From AP-15 sp035503615 (GTDB lineage: Bacteria; Pseudomonadota; Alphaproteobacteria; ATCC43930; CGMCC-115725), in assembly GCA_035503615.1 (NCBI GenBank), contig DATJTI010000089.1, forward strand, positions 1-64,000: DNA of 64,000 nt. The letters run 5' to 3'. Position 1 is the stretch's first letter. Each line of letters opens with the position of its first letter. Under the pieces are notes generated by a model. That model did no database searches, was not told the origin of the DNA, and saw only the letters and a list, made by a program, of their open reading frames with translations. The position numbers and the translations under genes were made by a program. Positions 18,863 through 26,965 of this stretch are shown here, piece by piece.

Positions 18863-18940
18863 CTAGGCCGCCATCATGTACCGGCGGTACCAAAATCGCG
18901 CGACCAGACGGGCGCCGGATGCGGCGGCAACTGCGAGCAT
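18863..18940 (-). CDS. Aromatic amino acid leader peptide (attenuator)
   Basis: A 25-codon frame, ATG at 18938-18940 to TAG at 18863-18865, with the cluster Phe-Trp-Tyr-Arg-Arg-Tyr at residues 16-21 followed by MMAA. All three aromatic amino acids, the end products of the DAHP pathway, are coded together just before the terminator. The Tyr-Arg-Arg-Tyr codons contain CCGCC (18883-18887), complementary to GGCGG (18868-18872) in the MMAA codons, which in turn pairs with the terminator's first arm. This gives the 1:2, 2:3 and 3:4 arrangement of a ribosome-mediated attenuator. No strong ribosome site is visible; the transcript may begin just before the ATG. Confidence 0.85.
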   Translation of the reverse strand: MLAVAAASGARLVARFWYRRYMMAA

Positions 18941-18947
18941 GGGTGCT

Positions 18948-18976
18948 ACGCTAGCGATCCGATAGCAGCAAGGCAA
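18948..18976 (-). promoter_or_regulatory. Possible promoter of the leader-DAHP synthase transcript
   Basis: TTGCCT (18971-18976) and TAGCGT (18948-18953), read on the minus strand, are separated by 17 bases. Matches to the sigma-70 consensus are moderate (4/6 and 3/6). The position, directly before the leader ATG, is what the attenuator needs. The match is weak evidence on its own. Confidence 0.35.
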
Positions 18977-19047
18977 GCGCTAAATGCCAGGGCGCAACGA
19001 CAAATCTGCGGAGCCTGCCTGCGGCGCGGGTGCCGCGAGGCACGCTG

Positions 19048-19881
19048 CTAAGCGGCGAGTGCCGTAACGATCGCCCGAACCAGCGGCTTCATCAAGTAGC
19101 TGCCGCTCGGCACGATCGCGGCGGCGACGCCGTGCTGTTCGAGCGCGGCGGTGACGACCGGGCCGATCGCGGCGACGGCGGTGCGCGCAAGCCCTGCTTG
19201 CAGCCGGTCCTCGCAATGCAGCGTCCTAGCGACCGCGAAAAGCCGCCGGACCTGCGGCGCGCTGGTGAAGGCGATCACATCGATCGTGCCAGCCGCCAGC
19301 TGCGCGATCAGGGCCGCGACCTTGTCGTCATCCGCCTGCGAGGCATAGGCATAGGGCACCACCGGGTCCGGCACCGTCCCGGCGCGGCGCAAAAAGTCGA
19401 CAAGCCGGTTGTCCGCGGCACCCGGATAAAGCTGCACCCCGACCCGCCGACCGTCCAGCTTTTCTCGCGACAGGCTGGCGATGATACCTTCGGTGGTCGG
19501 TTCCTGCGCCCGCAGATCGGGGGCCAGCCCCAGCGCGCGCAAGGCCCGCGCCGGCTTTGGCCCGCGGGTGATCTTGCGGGTGGCCGAGAGCGCGGCGAGA
19601 AACCCCGGCTCCAGCCGCTGCTCGCAGGCGATCGCGTGCAGGTGCTGCACCCCTTCGCCAGTCAGCAGCACGAGGTCGTCGAACGGTGCGTCGATGAAGC
19701 GTCGCAGCCAAGCGATGAGCGGCGCCGGGTCCGGGGCGGCGACGATCGCCACCAGTGGGCAGCTCAGCGTCGTTGCCCCCTCGGCTTCGAGCATGTGCGC
19801 GAGCCGCACCGCCTCGCGAGTCTCCGGCAGCGCCACGCATTTCCCGTATAGCGGGCGATCCATGCTGTCGTCGTCGCTCAC
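19048..19881 (-). CDS. Uroporphyrinogen-III synthase-like (HemD) protein of the nas operon
   Basis: A 277-residue protein of the HemD superfamily, recognised from the bilobed layout: an N-terminal lobe (VALPETREAVRLAHMLEAEG), the VLLTGEGVQHL hinge, a second-lobe VIAFTSAPQVRRLF motif and the C-terminal AAIGPVVTAALEQHGVA block. HemD makes uroporphyrinogen III, the precursor of siroheme, the cofactor of the nitrite reductase encoded upstream. It starts with GTG at 19881, 7 bases after the nasA stop, so it is the last gene of the nitrate operon. A dedicated second copy is suggested by that context; uroporphyrinogen activity is inferred, since this family diverges quickly. Confidence 0.7.
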   Translation of the reverse strand: MSDDDSMDRPLYGKCVALPETREAVRLAHMLEAEGATTLSCPLVAIVAAPDPAPLIAWLRRFIDAPFDDLVLLTGEGVQHLHAIACEQRLEPGFLAALSATRKITRGPKPARALRALGLAPDLRAQEPTTEGIIASLSREKLDGRRVGVQLYPGAADNRLVDFLRRAGTVPDPVVPYAYASQADDDKVAALIAQLAAGTIDVIAFTSAPQVRRLFAVARTLHCEDRLQAGLARTAVAAIGPVVTAALEQHGVAAAIVPSGSYLMKPLVRAIVTALAA

Positions 19882-19888
19882 TCGCTTC

Positions 19889-22582
19889 TCACCCGAGTGC
19901 CACCGCCTCGCCGGCAGCGCGCAGGATAGCCCTCAGCTCAGGAATGCACGAGCCGCAATTGGTGCCGGCGCGCAGGGCGGCACCGATCTCGGCGACGCTC
20001 GTCAACCGCTGCTCGGCAATCGCCTGATGCAGCGTCGTCAATCCGACGGCAAAGCAGGCGCACACGGTGCGGCCGTGATCGCCGGATCGCATACCGGGAC
20101 TGGCAGCGGCCAAGAGCGCGGTGCGCGCCTCACCCTCTACCACCGAGCCGAGCATCGCTGCGACCTGATCGCGGGCCGGCAGCGCGCCCGCCTCATTGGT
20201 CAGAAACAGGCAGGCTTCAAGCTGATTGCCGACCAGGCTGGCATAGCGGAAGGTGCAGTGTCCGGGATCGGCGTAGGTGACTAGCTCGGCGCGTGCCGTC
20301 GCACCCAACAGGGCGCCGACCCAATCCTCGGCATCGCCCCCGCCGGGCAGCGGCTCCCAGCCGCGCAGCTCATAGGCGTGGCCGTTCTCGAGCGGGACCC
20401 GTGCCCAATAACATGGGCCTTGCAACGACCGCGGCGATTGGCGCAACAGCAGCCCCCACCACAGGGTTTCGACCGGGGTCACCCGGACCGGTGTCGCCTT
20501 CAGCTCGGGCTGGCCCGAAACCGGGTCGGTCACGGCGCCGACCAGCCGATCGACCGGACCGGCCGAGCTGAACTCATCGGTCCAGTGCATCGCCGCGAAC
20601 ACTTCGCCACGGCGCTGTCCGACCGACAGCCGGACCGGCAGCAGGCTCGCCCCATGCCGGCTTTCGATGCGCGCGAGGCCGCCATCGGCGAGCCCGAGCC
20701 GTGCCGCATCCTCCGGGTGCATGTCAAGGAGCGGCTCGCCCTGATGCGTCATCAGCCGCGGCACCCGGCCGGTCCGGGTCATCGTATGCCACTGGTCGCG
20801 CACCCGGCCGGTGTTCAGCAGCAGCGGCCAGACCCGATCGGTCGCGCTGGCCGGCGGCCGGTATGGCGTCGGCACAAAGCGCGCCCGGCCATCGGCGGTG
20901 GCAAACCCGGTTCCATCCCCGAACAGCCGCGGCGACGGCGAGCGCGCGCCATTCGGCAGCGGCCATTGCACCGGCTGCAGCCGGTCATATGCGCCATCAT
21001 CGAGGGCCGCCAGCGCGCCGATATCGAAAATCCGCCGCGACGCTCCGCTGTTCTCGGCTCCGCTATTTTCGAAGCCCGACAGCGCGGCATGCTCGCGGAA
21101 GATGTCGGCCGGACGGCGATACGGAAACGCCGCACCCCAGCCCATGCGTCGCGCGACTTCGGTCATCATCCACCAATCGGGCCGGGCCTCGCCCGGCGGC
21201 GTGCGAAACGGCCGCTGGCGCGAGATGCGGCGCTCCGAATTGGTCACGGTGCCGTCCTTTTCGCCCCAGCCGGCGGCTGGCAGGACGATCTCGGCCGGTT
21301 GCGTCGTCGCAGTCGGCCAGCAATCGCTGACGACGACAAACGGACAGGCGGCGAGTGCGTCGCGCACCCGAGCGCTGCGCGGCATGCTCGCGGCCGGATT
21401 GGTGCCGAGGACCCACAGCGCCGTGATTTCGCCGTCGAGCACCGCGTCAAACAGCTCGACCGCCTTGCGGCCCGGCCGGGTCGCCAGATGCGGTGCATTC
21501 CAGAACCGGCGTACCCGGTCACGATCGGCAGGGTCATCAAAAGCCATATGCGCGGCGAGCTGGTTGGCGAACCCGCCGACCTCGCGGCCGCCCATCGCGT
21601 TGGGCTGACCGGTTAGCGAAAACGGCCCCATGCCGGGCCGGCCGATGCGACCGGCGGCGAGATGGCAGTTGATGATGGCGTTGACCTTGTCGGTGCCGGC
21701 AGAGGACTGGTTCACCCCCTGCGAATAGAGGGTGAGCGTGCGCTCGGTAGCGGCAAACCAGTCATAGAACCTCGCCAGATCGGCTGCCGGAAGATCGGCC
21801 AGCGCGGCAGCGGCGGCGAGTGTCGGCACGCTCGCCCGCGCCGCCTCGATCGCGGCGGCAGCGCCCGTCGCCCGATCGAGCCGGGGCGCATCGCCGCCGG
21901 CGACGGTCGCGACCAGATGCAGCAGCAGACCGGCAAATATCGCGACATCCGATCCCGGACGCAGCGGCAGATGCAGATCGGCAATCTCGCAGCTCGGCGT
22001 GCGCCGCGGGTCGATCACGACGACCCGGGTGCCGCGCACCTGGCGGGCGGCGACGAGCCGCTGATACAGCACCGGGTGGCACCAGGCGATGTTGCTGCCG
22101 ACCAGCACGACGAGGTCGGCGGCCTCGATATCGTCATACGAGCCGGGCACCACATCCTCGCCAAAGGCCCGGATATGGCCAGCGGATGACGACGCCATGC
22201 ACAGCCGCGAATTGGTGTCGATATTGGCGCCGCCGATGAACCCCTTCATCAGCTTGTTGGCGACGTAATAATCCTCGGTCAGGAACTGGCCGGAGACGTA
22301 GAAGGCCACCGCCTCGGGTCCGCGCGCCGCGATCGTCCGGGCGAAGGTCGCGGCGATCCGGTCGAGCGCCTCGTCCCAGCCGGCCCGCCTGCCACCGATG
22401 GTCGGGTAGAGCAGGCGCCCCTCGTGGCCGAGCGTCTCGCCGACCGCTGTTCCTTTCGAGCACAGCCGGCCGCGATTGGCGGGATGATCCGGATCGCCGG
22501 TGATCGCCCCATCCGCCGCCACCACCAGCCCGCAGCCGACCCCGCAATAAGGGCAGGTGGTGCGGACCGGACCGGCGCTCAC
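19889..22582 (-). CDS. nasA: Assimilatory nitrate reductase catalytic subunit NasA
   Basis: Molybdopterin (bis-MGD) enzyme reducing nitrate to nitrite in the cytoplasm. The 897 residues begin with the [4Fe-4S] ligands CPYCGVGCG and the distal Cys in GRLCSKG, then the Mo-bis-MGD catalytic region (NTNSRLCMASSSAGH, ADLVVLVGSNIAWCHP), the MoCo-binding dinucleotide domain, and a C-terminal BFD-like [2Fe-2S] domain (VCACFAVG and GTNCGSCIPEL, about residues 835-890) found in assimilatory NasA. The start overlaps the nirD stop by 4 bases. Electrons probably come from a NADH or ferredoxin partner not seen here. Confidence 0.95.
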   Translation of the reverse strand: MSAGPVRTTCPYCGVGCGLVVAADGAITGDPDHPANRGRLCSKGTAVGETLGHEGRLLYPTIGGRRAGWDEALDRIAATFARTIAARGPEAVAFYVSGQFLTEDYYVANKLMKGFIGGANIDTNSRLCMASSSAGHIRAFGEDVVPGSYDDIEAADLVVLVGSNIAWCHPVLYQRLVAARQVRGTRVVVIDPRRTPSCEIADLHLPLRPGSDVAIFAGLLLHLVATVAGGDAPRLDRATGAAAAIEAARASVPTLAAAAALADLPAADLARFYDWFAATERTLTLYSQGVNQSSAGTDKVNAIINCHLAAGRIGRPGMGPFSLTGQPNAMGGREVGGFANQLAAHMAFDDPADRDRVRRFWNAPHLATRPGRKAVELFDAVLDGEITALWVLGTNPAASMPRSARVRDALAACPFVVVSDCWPTATTQPAEIVLPAAGWGEKDGTVTNSERRISRQRPFRTPPGEARPDWWMMTEVARRMGWGAAFPYRRPADIFREHAALSGFENSGAENSGASRRIFDIGALAALDDGAYDRLQPVQWPLPNGARSPSPRLFGDGTGFATADGRARFVPTPYRPPASATDRVWPLLLNTGRVRDQWHTMTRTGRVPRLMTHQGEPLLDMHPEDAARLGLADGGLARIESRHGASLLPVRLSVGQRRGEVFAAMHWTDEFSSAGPVDRLVGAVTDPVSGQPELKATPVRVTPVETLWWGLLLRQSPRSLQGPCYWARVPLENGHAYELRGWEPLPGGGDAEDWVGALLGATARAELVTYADPGHCTFRYASLVGNQLEACLFLTNEAGALPARDQVAAMLGSVVEGEARTALLAAASPGMRSGDHGRTVCACFAVGLTTLHQAIAEQRLTSVAEIGAALRAGTNCGSCIPELRAILRAAGEAVALG

Positions 22583-22941
22583 GCCATTTCCTGGTGCCGC
22601 CGCGCGACCTGGTCGAGCCCCGCTGCGGACAGGCAGATCCGGCCGCCGACCAGCCGGACTGCGATGCCGGCGACGCAGCCTTGGTCGGGCGCCTCGGCCT
22701 GCCCGCTATCCAGCGCGATGACCCAGCCATGCAGCGGGCAGGCGACCGCGTGCCCCTGCACGATCCCTTCGGAGAGCGGTCCGCCGCGATGCGGGCAGCG
22801 GTCGATCAGCGCAAACACCATGTCGTCGACGGTGCGGAACACCGCGATCGCCGGCGGTCCCGAGGGCAGCGTCACCCGACGGGCGCCGCGGCGCGGAATG
22901 TCGTCGAGACGACCGATCTCGATCCAGCGGCGGTTCGCCAT
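22579..22941 (-). CDS. nirD: Nitrite reductase small subunit NirD (Rieske)
   Basis: A 120-residue Rieske-type [2Fe-2S] protein with the ligand pairs Cys-Pro-His (DRCPHRGGPLSEG) and Cys-Pro-Leu-His (ACPLHGWVIAL). NirD is the small partner of the NADH-dependent siroheme nitrite reductase NirB, the gene immediately upstream on the same strand with a 3-base gap. The stop overlaps the nasA start. The length and both motifs match NirD; isolated Rieske ferredoxins look similar, but the context decides the call. Confidence 0.93.
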   Translation of the reverse strand: MANRRWIEIGRLDDIPRRGARRVTLPSGPPAIAVFRTVDDMVFALIDRCPHRGGPLSEGIVQGHAVACPLHGWVIALDSGQAEAPDQGCVAGIAVRLVGGRICLSAAGLDQVARRHQEMA

Positions 22942-22944
22942 CGG

Positions 22945-25401
22945 CTAGCCCATCGCGGCGAGGGCGCGGTATTCGTGTCCGGCGAGACCTTCGGCCCGCT
23001 GCGCCCAAGGGTCGCGCTGCGCCAGACGCTGCGAGATCAGGAAGCGGCGATAGAGCGCCAGCCGGCCTTCGGCATCGGCGACGACGCGCGCCTTGACATA
23101 GTCGATGCCGATGCGGGCGATCCAGGGTGCGGTGCGTTCGAGATAGCGCGCCTCCTCGCGGTACAGCTGCAGAAAGGCGCCGATATGTTCGAGCACTTCT
23201 TCTTCGTTCGCCAGGCGCGCGAGATGATCGGTCACGCGGACCTCGACCCCGCCATTGCCGCCGACCACGAGATCGTAGCCGGCCTCGACACACACGACAC
23301 CGATGTCCTTGATCGTCGCCTCAGCGCAGTTGCGCGGGCAGCCGGAGACCGCGAGCTTGACCTTGTGCGGCGTCCATGAGCCCCAGCACATCTTTTCGAT
23401 CCTGACGCCGAGCCCGGTCGAATCCTGGGTTCCGAACCGGCACCATTCGCTGCCGACGCAGGTTTTGACCGTGCGCAACCCTTTTGCATAAGCATGGCCG
23501 GAGACCAGTCCCGCCCGGTTCAAATCGCCCCAGACCGCGGGCAGCTGCTCCTTTTTGACGCCGAGCAGATCGATGCGCTGGCCGCCGGTGACCTTGACTG
23601 TCGGGATCGCATATTTTTCCGCGGTGTCGGCGATCGCGCGCAGCTCCGCCGGCGTGGTCAGACCGCCCCACATCCGCGGTACGACCGAAAAGGTGCCGTC
23701 CTTCTGGATGTTCGCGTGCACCCGCTCGTTGACAAAGCGCGATTGCGGGTCGTCGCGATAGGTTTCGGGCCAGGCACACAACAGGTAATAGTTCAGTGCC
23801 GGGCGGCATTTCTGGCAGCCATCGGGCGTCTTCCAGCCGAGCGCGTCGCGCACTTGTGCGATCGTCTCGAGCCGCTGCGCCAGGATCGCCCGGCGCACCG
23901 CGTCGTGGCCGAGCTCGGTGCACGGGCAGATCGCCGGCTCGGTGCGGGCATCCGCGGCATCGACCCCGAGATGAGCCAGGATCGCCTCGACCAGGTGGGT
24001 GCACTGGCCGCACGACGCCGAAGCCTTGGTATGGGCGCGCACGGCAGCGAGAGTGGTCAGCCCCTTGTCACGGATCGCGCCGCAGATCGCCCCCTTCGAC
24101 ACCCCGTTGCAGCCGCAGATCTGCTCGCTGTCGGCGATCGCGGCGATGTCGATGCGCGGCAACGCTGCACCGGCGGCTTCGGCAAATCTGCGGCCGAACA
24201 CCAGCTGGTCGCGGAACCGGCTGACATCGGTCCCTTCGCGCATCATCTGCACATACCAGGGCCCGTCGCCAACCGCGCCATAGAGCACGCTGCCGACGAT
24301 CCGGTTCTGGCGCAGGATCACCTTTTTGTAGACGCGGCGCTTGGCGTCGTGCAGCGTGATCTCGTCATCGGCTTCGTCGGCAGCGGCCAGCGCGCCAGCC
24401 GAAAACACATCGATGCCGGTGATCTTCAGACTGGTGAATAGCGGCGGCGGCACATAGGCCGCATCCTCATCGCCGGCGAGCCGCGCGCCGCACACCTTGG
24501 CCTGCTCCCAGATCGGCGCCACCAGCCCGAACACCTGGCCGTTGTGCTCGATGCATTCACCGACCGCGTAGATGTCGGCGTCGCTGGTGCGCATGTCGTC
24601 GCCGACCTTGATGCCGCGATTGATCGCCAGATCGGCGTTGCGTGCCAGCTCGATATTCGGACGGATGCCGATCGCCAGCACGACCAGATCGGCCGGGATC
24701 TCGCGGCCATCGGCCAGCAATACCGCCTCGGCCCGATCGCTGCCGAGGATCGCCTCGGTCTGGCCGTCGGTGAAAAAGGCGATGCCGCGGGCATCGAGAT
24801 CGCGGCGCAGTAATTCGCCGGCGGCGAGGTCGAGCTGGCGCTCCATCAGGCTCGGCATCAGATGGACGACCGCAACCGACATGCCGCGCCGCTTCAATCC
24901 CCAGGCGGCTTCGAGGCCGAGCAGCCCGCCGCCGATCACCACGGCGCGCCGCTGCGTGCGGGCGGCGGCGATCATCGTCTCGACATCGGCGATGTCGCGA
25001 AACGCGCATACGCCCGGCAGGCCGAGACCCGGGATCGGTGGTGCCAGCGGCCGGGAGCCGGTCGCCAGCAGCAGCTTGTCATAGGGAAGGGCGCCGGCCT
25101 CGGCAAATGCCACCATCTTCCGGCCGCGGTCGATTGCGGTCACCGTGGCACCGGTCAACAGCGTGATGCCGCGCTCGGCATACCAGTCGAGCGGATTGAT
25201 GACGATGTCGTCGAGCATCTTCTCGCCCGCGAGCACCGAGGACAACAGGATCCGGTTGTAATTCGGATGCGGCTCGGCGCCGATTACCGTGATCGCGTAG
25301 CGCTCCGGGGCGCGAACCAGCAGCGCTTCAACCGTCCGCATCGCCGCCATGCCATTGCCGACGACGACCAGCCGCTGCTGTTCCCGGGTATCGATCTTCA
25401 T
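22945..25401 (-). CDS. nirB: NADH-dependent nitrite reductase large subunit NirB
   Basis: Six-electron reduction of nitrite to ammonium in the cytoplasm. The 818 residues contain an N-terminal FAD/NADH-binding pyridine nucleotide oxidoreductase domain (VVVGNGMAAMRTVE; a second Rossmann VVIGGGLLGLEAAWG near residue 150), two BFD-like [2Fe-2S] modules (CGCNGVSKG...CGQC and CPCTELG...CQKC), then the siroheme/[4Fe-4S] domain with CVGSEWC and GCPRNCAEA. The ATG at 25401 has GGGGAATT upstream and gives the usual start; the in-frame codon at 25425 lies in the intergenic space. Second gene of the nitrate operon. Confidence 0.95.
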   Translation of the reverse strand: MKIDTREQQRLVVVGNGMAAMRTVEALLVRAPERYAITVIGAEPHPNYNRILLSSVLAGEKMLDDIVINPLDWYAERGITLLTGATVTAIDRGRKMVAFAEAGALPYDKLLLATGSRPLAPPIPGLGLPGVCAFRDIADVETMIAAARTQRRAVVIGGGLLGLEAAWGLKRRGMSVAVVHLMPSLMERQLDLAAGELLRRDLDARGIAFFTDGQTEAILGSDRAEAVLLADGREIPADLVVLAIGIRPNIELARNADLAINRGIKVGDDMRTSDADIYAVGECIEHNGQVFGLVAPIWEQAKVCGARLAGDEDAAYVPPPLFTSLKITGIDVFSAGALAAADEADDEITLHDAKRRVYKKVILRQNRIVGSVLYGAVGDGPWYVQMMREGTDVSRFRDQLVFGRRFAEAAGAALPRIDIAAIADSEQICGCNGVSKGAICGAIRDKGLTTLAAVRAHTKASASCGQCTHLVEAILAHLGVDAADARTEPAICPCTELGHDAVRRAILAQRLETIAQVRDALGWKTPDGCQKCRPALNYYLLCAWPETYRDDPQSRFVNERVHANIQKDGTFSVVPRMWGGLTTPAELRAIADTAEKYAIPTVKVTGGQRIDLLGVKKEQLPAVWGDLNRAGLVSGHAYAKGLRTVKTCVGSEWCRFGTQDSTGLGVRIEKMCWGSWTPHKVKLAVSGCPRNCAEATIKDIGVVCVEAGYDLVVGGNGGVEVRVTDHLARLANEEEVLEHIGAFLQLYREEARYLERTAPWIARIGIDYVKARVVADAEGRLALYRRFLISQRLAQRDPWAQRAEGLAGHEYRALAAMG

Positions 25402-25427
25402 CGGCAATTCCCCAAGTGACGGCAAAA

Positions 25428-26642
25428 TCAGATGCGCGCGGCGGCACCGGTGTCACCGACCGACCAGTCGGCGCGCCAGCGACGCTTGACGGCGTTGAGG
25501 GCGACAAGCGCCAATGCCGTGAGCAGGGCGAACAGCAGCAGGCCCGGCCGATAGCTGCCGGTGAATTCTCTTGAAAAGCCGAGGCCCGAGGCGAGGAAGA
25601 AGCCGCCGAGCCCGCCGGCCATGCCAACGAGCCCGGTCATGACCCCGATCTCGCGGCCGAAGCGCTGCGGCACCAGCTGAAAGACGGCACCATTGCCCAT
25701 GCCGAGGGCACCGACCGCAACCGCCAGGACCAGCACCGCGGTCCATGCGTGCTGGGGTCCGGCGCCGACCGTGGCGAGTGCCGTGGCGGCGATCAGATAC
25801 AGCACCGAAAGCGCACGAACACCGCCGATCCGATCGGCGACCGCACCCCCGACCGGGCGCAGCAGCGACCCGATCAGGACGCAAGCGGCGGTGCAATCAC
25901 CGGCGGCGACCGCACCCAGTCCGAATTGGGCGTTGAAATAGATCGTCAGCGAGGCGGCGAGACCGACGAACCCGCCGAAGGTCACGGCGTAGAACACCAT
26001 CAGCCACCAGGCGTCGGCGATCCCGAGCAGCCGGCGATACTGGCCGAGCGTCACTACCCGGGCCGCCCGTCCGCTCTCCCTGGAGCACCATAGGTACACG
26101 ACAAGGCCGAGGCCGAGCGGGACCGTGGCGAGGCCGAGCACGTTCTGCCAGCCCCACGCCACCGCCAGGCCGGGGGCGACCAGAGCCGCCAGGGCGCTGC
26201 CGGCATTGCCGGCGCCGGCAATGCCGAGTGCGGTACCCTGGTGCTCCGGCGGATACCAGCGCGAGGCGAGCGGCAGCGCCACCGCGAACGAGGCGCCGGC
26301 GACACCGAGAACGATTCCGACCACCAGGGTCCCGGCAAAGCCGTGCACGCCCAGCGCAAAACCGGCGACCAGACCGGCGATGACCACGAGCTGCGCGAAC
26401 GTGCCGGTTCGCTTCGCGCCGATCCGGTCGGCGAGCAGACCGAGCGGGATGCGCAGCACCGCGCCGGCGAGCACCGGGACGGCCACCATGATCCCGGTCC
26501 GGGCGGGGTTCAGCCGCAAATCCCCGGCGATCTGGACGGCGAGCGGCCCGAGCAGCACCCAGACCATCGAGCCGAGGCCGAAATAAAGGAAAGCGGCAAA
26601 TAGCGTCGGCAGGTGACCCGCCGCGAAAAATCGCTTGCTCAT
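25428..26642 (-). CDS. NarK-type nitrate/nitrite MFS transporter
   Basis: A 404-residue MFS permease of the nitrate/nitrite porter family. The N-terminus FAAFLYFGLGSMVWVLLGPL, the loop 2-3 signature RIPLGLLADRIGAKRTG and the two Gly/Ala-rich nitrate signature segments in helices 5 (GNAGSALAALVAP) and 11 (GLVGMAGGLGGFFL) are typical of NarK/NasA porters. It imports nitrate for the NasA-NirBD enzymes downstream. First gene of the operon, with the sigma-54 promoter at 26825-26840 and a long leader before it. Its ribosome site (GAGG) lies inside a hairpin that ends at the start codon. Confidence 0.92.
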   Translation of the reverse strand: MSKRFFAAGHLPTLFAAFLYFGLGSMVWVLLGPLAVQIAGDLRLNPARTGIMVAVPVLAGAVLRIPLGLLADRIGAKRTGTFAQLVVIAGLVAGFALGVHGFAGTLVVGIVLGVAGASFAVALPLASRWYPPEHQGTALGIAGAGNAGSALAALVAPGLAVAWGWQNVLGLATVPLGLGLVVYLWCSRESGRAARVVTLGQYRRLLGIADAWWLMVFYAVTFGGFVGLAASLTIYFNAQFGLGAVAAGDCTAACVLIGSLLRPVGGAVADRIGGVRALSVLYLIAATALATVGAGPQHAWTAVLVLAVAVGALGMGNGAVFQLVPQRFGREIGVMTGLVGMAGGLGGFFLASGLGFSREFTGSYRPGLLLFALLTALALVALNAVKRRWRADWSVGDTGAAARI

Positions 26643-26668
26643 GCGAAAGCCTCGCCGGCGAGTTTCGC
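26643..26668 (-). promoter_or_regulatory. Hairpin covering the narK ribosome binding site
   Basis: GCGAAA-(c)-CTCGCCGGCGAG-gc-TTTCGC, read on the minus strand, ends directly before the narK ATG. The inner 12-mer is self-complementary. The GAGG that should bind the ribosome is in the 3' arm, so the folded form would hide it. There is no T-run after it, so it is not a normal terminator. Confidence 0.6.
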
Positions 26669-26674
26669 ACCGGT

Positions 26675-26756
26675 CGGGCCATCGGGCCCGCGATGGACCG
26701 CCCTTGATCCACCAGCCTCGGCTTCGGGCGAGTTCGACTGCCCGCGATAGACCGCC
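26675..26756 (-). promoter_or_regulatory. Duplicated stem-loops in the narK-nirBD-nasA leader (possible ANTAR target)
   Basis: The leader contains a 17-base direct repeat, GGCGGTC(T/C)ATCGCGGGC, at 26740-26756 and 26686-26702. Each copy runs into a hairpin CGGGC...GCCCG: a 10-base loop at 26725-26744 and a 6-base loop (CCGATG) at 26675-26690. ANTAR regulators such as NasT bind paired hairpins with hexanucleotide loops in this position. The first loop is too long and the second lacks the usual A1/G4, so the assignment is tentative. Confidence 0.4.
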
Positions 26757-26824
26757 CCGCCATTGCGGCAGCCCCGCCCCCACCACACCGCCAAAGGCCG
26801 CGTCGAGAGGAGCATCCCGAATGC

Positions 26825-26840
26825 AGCAAGGAACGTGCCA
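26825..26840 (-). promoter_or_regulatory. Sigma-54 promoter of the nitrate assimilation operon
   Basis: TGGCACG-TTCC-TTGCT on the minus strand matches the RpoN consensus TGGCAC-N5-TTGC exactly, with correct GG/GC spacing. It lies about 185 bases upstream of narK and points toward it, and implies NtrC-type nitrogen control. No clear NtrC dyad was found; TTGCATTGCAT at about 26926-26936 is the only nearby odd motif. Confidence 0.85.
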
Positions 26841-26965
26841 GTGCCCGGCCAATGGCAACCCGCACGATCCGGCCGGGCCGAGCCGGGCCGCTGCCCGGTT
26901 TGCGGGCGACAGCGACCGAATTTTATGCAATGCAACATCGGGCGGCATCCGCCCGGTGACCCGGT

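Noticed and set aside
26926..26936. TTGCATTGCAT as an NtrC site
   Set aside because: It is a small direct repeat and not the dyad TGCACC-N5-GGTGCA expected for NtrC.
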